Origin: Ideonella livida
Lineage (GTDB): Bacteria > Pseudomonadota > Gammaproteobacteria > Burkholderiales > Burkholderiaceae_C
Assembly: GCF_010499455.1 (NCBI RefSeq)
Contig: NZ_JAAGOH010000006.1
Coordinates: 159,003 to 223,002 of the forward strand
Direction: 5' to 3'
DNA length: 64,000 bases
Shown: piece by piece, positions 17,509-25,200 of the stretch
How the letters are laid out: each line of letters starts with the position of its first letter
Position numbering within the stretch: the first letter of the stretch is position 1
The notes under the pieces: generated by a model
Database searches by the model: none
What the model was told of the DNA's origin: nothing
The model's input: the letters and a program-made list of their open reading frames with translations, nothing else
Translations under genes and position numbers: made by a program

Positions 17509-18192
17509 ATGACCGTACAACATCAGGCCCCGCGACGGGCCGGATGGACTTCCGCCGCCCTGCTGCTGGGTGCGGCCAGCCTGTTGAGCGCTTGCGTGCC
17601 CGTGCCGCTGATGATCGGCGGGCTGGCCGCCGGCGGCGTGCTGGTGCAGACCGACCGCCGCACCTCCGGCACCCAGCTGGAGGACCAGAGCATCGAGGTC
17701 AAGGCCATGATGCGCGTGCCCAAGGCGCTGGGCGACCGCGGCCACCTCAACTTCACCAGCTACAACCGGGTGGTGCTGATCACCGGCGAGGCGGCCAGCG
17801 AGGCCGACCGGGCACTGGCCGCCGACACCGCCAGCCGCATCGAGAACGTGCGCTCGGTGGTCAACGAGGCCGCGGTGATGACCTCCAGCGCCCTGAGCGA
17901 GCGCACCCGCGATGGCCTGATCACCACCAAGGTCAAGGCCACGCTGGTGGATGCCGGCGATGTGGAAGCCAACGCCTTCAAGGTGGTGACCGAACGCGGC
18001 ATCGTCTACCTGATGGGCCTGGTCACCGACAAGGAGGCCGAGCGCGCCACCACCCTCATCCGCACCATCGACGGCGTGCAGAAGGTGGTGCGGGTGACGG
18101 AGACGATCTCCGAGGCCCAGCTCATGGAGATCAAGGCCCGCCTGGCCCGTCCGGCCAGCGACAAGCCCGCCTCCACCAAGCCGGCGAGCTGA
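17509..18192 (+). CDS. BON domain lipoprotein, DolP/YraP-like
   Basis: A 227-residue lipoprotein (signal ending LLSAC, Cys29) with two BON domains: roughly residues 60-130 (EDQSIEVKAMMRV to ASRIENVRSVVNE) and 140-205 (DGLITTKVKATLVD to GVQKVVRVTETI). DolP-type proteins sit in the outer membrane, bind anionic phospholipid and support envelope integrity and BAM function. AAGGAG lies at good spacing before ATG 17509. It is 54 bases after the SIS gene, the conserved order. Confidence 0.9.
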   Translation: MTVQHQAPRRAGWTSAALLLGAASLLSACVPVPLMIGGLAAGGVLVQTDRRTSGTQLEDQSIEVKAMMRVPKALGDRGHLNFTSYNRVVLITGEAASEADRALAADTASRIENVRSVVNEAAVMTSSALSERTRDGLITTKVKATLVDAGDVEANAFKVVTERGIVYLMGLVTDKEAERATTLIRTIDGVQKVVRVTETISEAQLMEIKARLARPASDKPASTKPAS

Positions 18193-18199
18193 GCGCGCC

Positions 18200-19093
18200 T
18201 CAGCGCAGGCGGCGGATGAGGCTGGAGGTGTCCCAGCGGCCGCCGCCCAGCGCCTGCACATCGGCGTAGAACTGGTCCACCAGGGCGGTGACGGGCAGCT
18301 TGGCGCCGTTGCGGCGGGCCTCGTCCAGCACCAGGCCCAGGTCCTTGCGCATCCAGTCCACGGCAAAGCCGAACTCGAACTGGCCGTCCACCATGGTGTG
18401 GCCGCGGTTGTCCATCTGCCAGCTCTGGGCGGCGCCCTTGCCGATGACACCCAGCACCTGCTTCATGTCCAGGCCCGCCTTCTGACCAAAGGCCACGGCC
18501 TCGGACAGGCCCTGCACCAGCCCGGCGATGCAAATCTGGTTGACCATCTTGGCCAGCTGACCGGCCCCGCTCTCGCCCACGCGGGTGACCGCGCGCGAGA
18601 AGGCCATGGCCACCGGACGCATGGCCTCGAAGGGCGCCTCGTCGCCCCCGCACATCACCGTGAGCACGCCATTGACCGCACCGGCCTGGCCGCCGGAGAC
18701 CGGCGCATCCACAAAATGCAGGCCCAGGCGGGCGGCCTCGGCGTGCAGCTCGCGCGCCACCTCGGCCGACGCGGTGGTGTGGTCCACCAGGATGGCGCCG
18801 GGCGACATGCCCGCAAAGGCGCCGTCCGGGCCCAGGACCACACTGCGCAGGTCGTCGTCGTTGCCCACGCAGGCAAACACGATCTGGGCGCCGGCGGCCG
18901 CCTCGCGCGGGGTGGGCGCGCAAGCGCCCCCGGCGTGGGCCTGCACCCAGGCCTGGGCCTTGGCAGCGGTGCGGTTGTAGACGGTGACGGCATGGCCGGC
19001 GGCCTGCAGGTGGCCGGCCATGGGGCCGCCCATCACGCCCAAGCCCAGGAAGGCGACGCGGTGGGAGGCGATGGAGTCGTAGGTGCGGGACAT
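18200..19093 (-). CDS. NAD(P)-dependent beta-hydroxyacid dehydrogenase (3-hydroxyisobutyrate / tartronate semialdehyde reductase family)
   Basis: A 297-residue oxidoreductase with the N-terminal Rossmann motif FLGLGVMGGPMAGHL, the substrate motif DAPVSGGQAGA and the catalytic-lysine region GAGQLAKMVNQ. The family reduces or oxidises beta-hydroxyacids such as 3-hydroxyisobutyrate or tartronate semialdehyde. Which substrate is used here cannot be told; no valine or glyoxylate-carboligase gene is adjacent. It ends eight bases from the BON gene in convergent orientation and lies directly downstream of pilU. Confidence 0.9.
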   Translation of the reverse strand: MSRTYDSIASHRVAFLGLGVMGGPMAGHLQAAGHAVTVYNRTAAKAQAWVQAHAGGACAPTPREAAAGAQIVFACVGNDDDLRSVVLGPDGAFAGMSPGAILVDHTTASAEVARELHAEAARLGLHFVDAPVSGGQAGAVNGVLTVMCGGDEAPFEAMRPVAMAFSRAVTRVGESGAGQLAKMVNQICIAGLVQGLSEAVAFGQKAGLDMKQVLGVIGKGAAQSWQMDNRGHTMVDGQFEFGFAVDWMRKDLGLVLDEARRNGAKLPVTALVDQFYADVQALGGGRWDTSSLIRRLR

Positions 19094-19107
19094 GGCAGAG
19101 GGCGGGG

Positions 19108-20244
19108 TCAGAGAATCTTCAGGTGCTCGGTGCCCACCGTCAGGTCCTGGCGGTGGCTGCGCTGGCTGTTGAGCTTGATGTTCAGGCGCAGGTCGTTGAC
19201 CGAGTCGGCGTTGCGCAAGGCGTCCTCCAGGGTGATGGAGCCCGCCTCGTAGAGGTCGAACAGGGCCTGGTCAAAGACCTGCATGCCCTGCTCGCGCGAC
19301 TTCTTCATGTGCTCCTTGAGCTCGGCCACCTGGCCGCGGAAGATCATGTCGGCCACCAGCGGCGTGTTGAGCAGGATCTCCACCGCGGCCACGCGGCCGC
19401 GGCCGTCCTCGCGCGGGATCAGGCGCTGCGAGACCATGCCCTTGAGGTTGAGCGACAGGTCCATCAGCAGCTGCTCGCGCCGTTCCTCGGAGAAGAAGTT
19501 GACGATGCGGTCCAGCGCCTGGTTGGCGCTGTTGGCATGCAGCGTGGCCATGCACAGGTGGCCGGTCTCCGAGAAGGTGACCGCCATCTCCATGGTGTGC
19601 TTGTCGCGGATCTCCCCCATCAGGATCACGTCTGGCGCCTGACGCAGGGCGTTCTTCAGGGCAATGTCCCAGTCGTCGGTGTCAATGCCGATCTCGCGCT
19701 GGGTGACGATGGAGTTCTTGTGCGGATGCACGAACTCCACCGGGTCCTCCACGGTCAGGATGTGATCAAACGAGTGCTCATTGCGCCAGTCCACCATGGC
19801 CGCCAGCGTGGTGCTCTTGCCCGAGCCGGTGGCGCCCACCATGATGACCAGGCCGCGCTTGGTCATGGCCACCTCCTTGAGCACCGCCGGCAGGGCCAGG
19901 TGGTCCAGGCTGGGCAGTGTGGTGGGGATGACCCGCAGCACCAGGCCCACATGGCCCTGCTGCATGAAGGCGTTGACGCGGAAACGGCCGATGCCCTGCG
20001 GCGCGATGGCGAAGTTGCACTCCTTGGTGCGCTCAAACTCCGCCGCCTGCTTGTCGTTCATCAGCGAACGGGCCAAGGTCAGGGTGTGGGCGCCGGTCAG
20101 GGGCGTGGGCGAGACCCGCGTGACCTTGCCGTCCACCTTGATGGCGGGCGGAAAGTCGGCGGTGAGAAAAAGGTCCGAGCCCTTGCGGCTGATCAGCAGC
20201 CGCAGCAGGTCGCTGACAAATTTGGATGCCTGGTCGCGTTCCAT
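19108..20244 (-). CDS. pilU: Type IV pilus retraction ATPase PilU
   Basis: Accessory hexameric ATPase that helps PilT retract type IV pili. The 378-residue protein has the PilU start (KGSDLFLTADFPPAIKVDG), Walker A GATGSGKST at residues 137-145, the Asp box VEDPVEFVHPH, Walker B ILMGEIRD and the His box GHLCMATLHANSA. It is longer at the C-terminus than PilT. It lies 61 bases downstream of pilT on the same strand. Confidence 0.96.
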   Translation of the reverse strand: MERDQASKFVSDLLRLLISRKGSDLFLTADFPPAIKVDGKVTRVSPTPLTGAHTLTLARSLMNDKQAAEFERTKECNFAIAPQGIGRFRVNAFMQQGHVGLVLRVIPTTLPSLDHLALPAVLKEVAMTKRGLVIMVGATGSGKSTTLAAMVDWRNEHSFDHILTVEDPVEFVHPHKNSIVTQREIGIDTDDWDIALKNALRQAPDVILMGEIRDKHTMEMAVTFSETGHLCMATLHANSANQALDRIVNFFSEERREQLLMDLSLNLKGMVSQRLIPREDGRGRVAAVEILLNTPLVADMIFRGQVAELKEHMKKSREQGMQVFDQALFDLYEAGSITLEDALRNADSVNDLRLNIKLNSQRSHRQDLTVGTEHLKIL

Positions 20245-20305
20245 GTGGCCTGCGCGCTCCTGAAGGACGGCTTGGAAAAAGAGGACCGGGGCCCGCCGTG
20301 GCGGC

Positions 20306-21349
20306 TCAGCCCGGGAAGTTGTCGGGGAACTTGGCCTTGGAGCGGGCCTCGGCCGGCGAGACGCGGTTGCGCCGCACCAAGTCCGTCAGGCACTGGTCCA
20401 GGGTCTGCATGCCCATGTTCTGGCCCGTCTGGATGGAGGAGTACATCTGGGCGATCTTGTTCTCGCGGATCAGGTTGCGGATGGCGGAGGTGCCCAGCAT
20501 GATCTCGTGCGCCGCCACCCGGCCACTGCCGTCCTTGGTCTTGCACAGCGTCTGCGAAATGATGGCCACCAGCGACTCCGAGAGCATGGCGCGCACCATG
20601 TCCTTCTCGGCCCCGGGGAACACGTCCACGATACGGTCCACGGTCTTGGCCGCGCTGGAGGTGTGCAAGGTGCCGAACACCAGGTGGCCCGTCTCGGCGC
20701 CGGTCAGGGCCAGGCGGATGGTCTCCAGGTCGCGCAGCTCACCCACCAGGATGGCGTCCGGGTCTTCACGCAGCGCAGCGCGCAGCGCGTTCTGGAAGCT
20801 GTGGGTGTGCGGTCCCACCTCGCGCTGGTTGACCAGGCACTTCTTGGACTCGTGCACGAATTCGATCGGGTCCTCCAGCGTCAGGATGTGGCCGTACTCG
20901 TTCTCGTTGAGGTGGTCGATCATGGCCGCCAGCGTGGTGGACTTGCCCGAGCCGGTGGGGCCCGTCACCAGCACCAGACCCCGCGGGCGCAGCGCCAGCT
21001 CGGCAAACACCGGCGGGCAGTTGAGCTGCTCCAGCGTCAGGATCTTGGACGGAATGGTCCGGAACACCGCCGCCGAGCCCCGCTGCTGGAAGAAGGCGTT
21101 GACCCGGAAGCGCGCCAAGCCCTGCACCTCGAAGCTGAAGTCGCACTCCAGCGTCTCCTCGTAGTGCTTGCGCTGCGAGTCGTTCATGATGTCGTACACC
21201 ATGGCGTGGACCTGCTTGTGGTTGAGCGGCTCCACGTTGATGCGGCGCACATCCCCGTGCACGCGGATCATGGGCGGCATGCCGGCCGACAGGTGCAGGT
21301 CCGACGCCTTGTTCTTGACCACGAAGGCCAGCAGTTGGGTGATGTCCAT
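20306..21349 (-). CDS. pilT: Type IV pilus twitching motility ATPase PilT
   Basis: Main retraction motor of type IV pili, at the cytoplasmic base of the machine. The 347-residue protein has ASDLHLSAG at the N-terminus, Walker A GPTGSGKST (residues 130-138), Asp box EDPIEFVHESK, Walker B ILVGELRD and AIRNLIRE near the C-terminus. ATG 21349 (MDITQLLAF) matches the family start; the longer open frame upstream overlaps yggS on the other strand and is a shadow. Confidence 0.98.
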   Translation of the reverse strand: MDITQLLAFVVKNKASDLHLSAGMPPMIRVHGDVRRINVEPLNHKQVHAMVYDIMNDSQRKHYEETLECDFSFEVQGLARFRVNAFFQQRGSAAVFRTIPSKILTLEQLNCPPVFAELALRPRGLVLVTGPTGSGKSTTLAAMIDHLNENEYGHILTLEDPIEFVHESKKCLVNQREVGPHTHSFQNALRAALREDPDAILVGELRDLETIRLALTGAETGHLVFGTLHTSSAAKTVDRIVDVFPGAEKDMVRAMLSESLVAIISQTLCKTKDGSGRVAAHEIMLGTSAIRNLIRENKIAQMYSSIQTGQNMGMQTLDQCLTDLVRRNRVSPAEARSKAKFPDNFPG

Positions 21350-21419
21350 GGTGGAGACGCAGGGGAGGGGCGGCCCGGGAGGGGGTTGGCTTATGCTCGC
21401 GGCCTTGCCGCCGGGCCCC

Positions 21420-21435
21420 GTCGGATCGGTCCGAC
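21420..21435. promoter_or_regulatory. 16-bp palindrome between pilT and yggS
   Basis: GTCGGA-TCGG-TCCGAC, a perfect 6+4+6 inverted repeat 26 bases before the yggS start, in the divergent pilT/yggS gap. It may be an operator or a short RNA hairpin near the yggS transcript start. No known factor is assigned. Confidence 0.4.
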
Positions 21436-21460
21436 ACCACGGGCGGCGGGAAGACCACGC

Positions 21461-22165
21461 ATGTCGAGTATCGCTGAGAACCTTTTGCAGGTTGGCCACC
21501 GCATCCAGGCCGCCTGCCGCCTGTCCGACCGCCCATCCGCCGGGGTGCGGCTGCTGGCCGTGAGCAAGACCTGCCCGCCCGAGGCGGTACGCGCCGCCCA
21601 CGCCGCGGGCCAGCGCGACTTTGGTGAGAACTACGTGCAGGAGGCGCTGGACAAGATGGCCGCGCTGGCCGACCTGCGCGGCCAGCTGTGCTGGCACCTC
21701 ATCGGCCCGCTGCAGAGCAACAAGACCCGCGCCGTGGCCGAGGCCTTTGACTGGGTCCACAGCGTGGACCGGCTCAAGATCGCCCAGCGCCTGAGCGAAC
21801 AGCGCCCGGCCTGGCTGCCCCCGCTGCAGGTCTGCCTGCAGGTCAATGTGAGCGGCGAGGCCAGCAAGAGCGGCGTGGCCCCGGCCGATCTGCCCGCCCT
21901 GGCCCAGGCCGTGGCCGCCCTGCCCCGGCTGCAGCTGCGCGGCCTCATGTCCATCCCCGAGCCGGCGGACACCTTGGCGGCCCAACGCGCCCCGCACGCC
22001 CGGCTGCAGGCCCTGCTGCGCGACCTGCAGGCCCGGGGCCTGGCGCTGGACACCCTGTCCATGGGCATGAGCGCCGACCTGGAGGCCGCGGTGCTGGAAG
22101 GTGCCAGCTGGGTGCGGGTGGGCACCGCCGTGTTTGGGCAGCGGCAGCGCCCCGCAGCCGGCTGA
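21461..22165 (+). CDS. yggS: YggS/PLPBP family pyridoxal phosphate homeostasis protein
   Basis: A 234-residue fold-type III PLP-binding protein that carries PLP on the lysine in LAVSKTCPPE and helps balance vitamin B6 and amino acid pools; it has no known catalysis. Conserved segments include RDFGENYVQEALDKM, WHLIGPLQSNK, VNVSGEASKSG and LSMGMSADLEAAV. ATG 21461 agrees with family length. It is divergent from pilT, a classic proteobacterial arrangement. Confidence 0.96.
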   Translation: MSSIAENLLQVGHRIQAACRLSDRPSAGVRLLAVSKTCPPEAVRAAHAAGQRDFGENYVQEALDKMAALADLRGQLCWHLIGPLQSNKTRAVAEAFDWVHSVDRLKIAQRLSEQRPAWLPPLQVCLQVNVSGEASKSGVAPADLPALAQAVAALPRLQLRGLMSIPEPADTLAAQRAPHARLQALLRDLQARGLALDTLSMGMSADLEAAVLEGASWVRVGTAVFGQRQRPAAG

Positions 22166-22228
22166 CTGCGGCCCGCCCCCAGGGCGGGCCGGTCACGGCA
22201 CGGTGGCCGTGGCCACCCGGACAACCCG

Positions 22229-22253
22229 GGCAGCCCGAACAAGCCGGGCTGCC
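22229..22253. terminator. Hairpin between convergent yggS and RTX gene
   Basis: A 9-bp perfect stem GGCAGCCCG/CGGGCTGCC with a 7-base loop lies between the stops of the two converging genes. There is no T run on either side, so it is a weak or Rho-assisted terminator, or a stabilising 3' end. Confidence 0.45.
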
Positions 22254-22261
22254 AACACGGC

Positions 22262-25200
22262 TCAAAGCCCCAGCGCGACCGACGTGGTGGTCAGGCCGGT
22301 GCCCAGCCCGGCCAGGGTCGTCACCAGGGTCAGCTCCGCCGCAGACACATCGTTGTCTGCATTGGCCGCCGTGAACAGGAACAGCGCCGACTGGCTGCCG
22401 TTGTCCACCGCAAACAGGCGGGTATCACCCACCGCGTAGCTGGCGCTGGCATTGCCAATCACCGCCGCCGCGCTGGTGGTGGTGATGGCGCCCCCCACGT
22501 TGTTGGTGATGACCACCAATTCGGCCGTGGTGGCAAAGCCGGTGCTGGCCACGCTCACCGCGCCATCCACCACCGTGTCGCCGTCGCCCACCACCACGCC
22601 AGAAGACTGGGTGATGTAGAGCTTGTCGCCTGAGGTGCTGAAGTCGTTGATGGTGTCCAGCAGGTCGGTGATGACAAAGGTGTCCGAGCCCGCGCCACCG
22701 CTCAGGGTGTCGGCGCCGCCGCCGCCGCCCAGGATGTTGTTGCCGCTGTTGCCCACCAGGGTGTTGGCCGCCCCGTTGCCAAAGCCATTGACCGCTGCCG
22801 TGCCCGTGAGGGTCAGCTTCTCGAAGTTGTCGGCCAAGGTCCAGCTGACCGAGGTCTCCACGGTGTCGGTGCCGGCGGCCGCCGCCTCGGTCAGCACGTC
22901 GCCCACGCTGTCCACCCGGTAGGTGTCGTCGCCCGCGCCGCCCACCAGGGTGTCGTCACCCAGGCCGCCGTCCAGGGTGTCATGGCCGTCCAGGCCGGTC
23001 AGCACGTTGGCGGCTTCATTGCCCGTCATCAGGTTGGCCAGGGTGTTGCCCGTGCCATTGAGGGTGTTCGCGCCCTTGAGCGCCAGGTTCTCCACATTGG
23101 CCGCCAGGGTGTAGGTCAGCCAGGCCTCCACCAGATCGGCCGTGCCTTCAGTGGCCAGCTCCGTCACCAGGTCGCCGGCGTTGTCCACCACGTAAGTGTC
23201 GTTGTCAGCGCCACCGGTCAGGTTGTCGGCGCCCACGCCCCCGTCCAGCGTGTCGTTGCCCGCACCGCCGCTCAGGAAGTTGACGCCTGCGTTCCCAATG
23301 AGCACGTTGTGCAAGGCGTTGCCGGAGCCGTTCAAGGCCGCAGAACCCAGCAGGGTGAGGTTCTCCACGTTGGCCAGGCTGTAGGGCGTCAACTGACCCA
23401 GGTTGATGGAGATCGTGGAACGGATGGTGTCCGTGCCAGCGTTGGCCGCCTCGGTCACCACATCGCCCGCGTTGTCGACCACATAGGTGTCGTCACCCGC
23501 ACCACCAGACATCAGGTCGGCGCCGCCCGCACCATCCAGCCAGTTGTTCAGTGCATTGCCCACCAGCGTGTTGGCAGCGGCATTGCCCTTGCCATTGAGG
23601 GCGGTCGTGGAGCCGATGAGGAGGTAGAGACTCTCAAACCCGTCGGCCAGCGTCCAGTCGATGGCACTGATCACTTCGTCGTCGGTGCCGCTGCTGTCCA
23701 CCAGCACGTCCCCGATGTTGTCCACCCAGTACCAGTCGTTGCCGTCACCGCCCACCATGGAGTCGGCGTCGCGGTTGTAGTTGGCCCACGTCCAAGTGGA
23801 ACCGGAATTGGTCAGCGTGCCCGAACCGGCCATGATGTCGTCGCCGGCCAGACCCGTCAGCACGTTGTAGCCGCCGTTGCCCACCAGAATGTTGTTCAGG
23901 GCATTGCCCGTGCCGTTGATGGAGCCGCCGTTGCCCAGTGCACCCTCCATCAGGTAGAGGTTCTCCAAGGTCGCGCCCAGCGTCCAGCTCACATAGGACT
24001 GCACCGCATCGGCGCCGCCCGAAATGGACGTCTCGCCCTGGATCACGTCCAGCAGGTTGTCCACCACAAAGGTGTCGTTGCCCAGGCCGCCATCCAGGGT
24101 GTCCACGCCGGCGCCGCCGTCCAGGGTGTCGTTGCCGTCACCGCCCACCAGCGAGTTGGCCGCCGCGTTGCCCACCAGCAGGTTGGACAGGGCGTTGCCG
24201 GTGGCGTTGATGGCGGCGCTGCCGGTCAGCACCAGGTTTTCCACGGTGCTCAGCCCGGCCAGGCTGTAGGTGACCGAGCTGCGCACCACGTCGGTGGTGC
24301 CGGAGGCGTCCACGATCACATCGCCCACGTTGTCGACCACATAGGTGTCGTTGCCCGCGCCCCCGTCCAGGGTGTCCACACCGCCGGAGCCCCCGTCCAG
24401 GGTGTTGTTGCCGGCGTTGCCGGTGATCAGGTTGTTGAGGGCGTTGCCCGTGCCCGCCGTACTGCCCGAACCGGTCAGCGTCAGGTTCTCCAGGTTGTCA
24501 CCCAGCGTCCAGCTCACCGAGGCCTGCACCACGTCCGTGCCCTCGCCCGCGGCCTCGCTCACGCTGTCCAGCACCGAGTCCACCACATAGCTGTCATTGC
24601 CCAGGCCGCCCACCAGCGTGTCGGCGCCGCCCTGGCCGTCCAGGGTGTCATCGCCTGCCAAGCCGTACAGGACATTGGCCCCCTGGTTGCCGGTGATCTT
24701 GTTGGCGTCGGCGTTACCGGTGCCGTCCAGGGCCGGGTCGCCGCCATCGGCGCCGCCCCCGTCCCCCAGCAGGGTGAGGTTGTCCACATGGGCCGACAAG
24801 GTGTAGGACACAAAAGAGCGCACCTCGTCCAGACCCGCCAGCGCGGCCTCGGTCACCACATCGGCGGCGTTGTCCACCACATACACGTCGTTGCCGGTGC
24901 CACCTTCCATCACATCGGCGCCGGCACCGCCGTCCAGCGTGTCATTGCCTTCGGCGCCCCACAGGGTGTTTTGCCCCACATTGCCCCAGAGCTTGTTGGC
25001 CAGGCTGTTGCCGCGGCCCGTCAGGTCGGCGCCGCCGGTCAGCACCAGGTTCTCCACCTTGTCGTTGGCGTCGTCCAGGCCGTCGGCGCCGATCAGGCTC
25101 CAGCTCACCGAGGCCAGCACCTGGTCGCTGCTGGAATTGGTGGTCAGCAGCGACTCCTGCACCACGTCGGCCGCGTCATCCACCACATAGGTGTCGTTGC

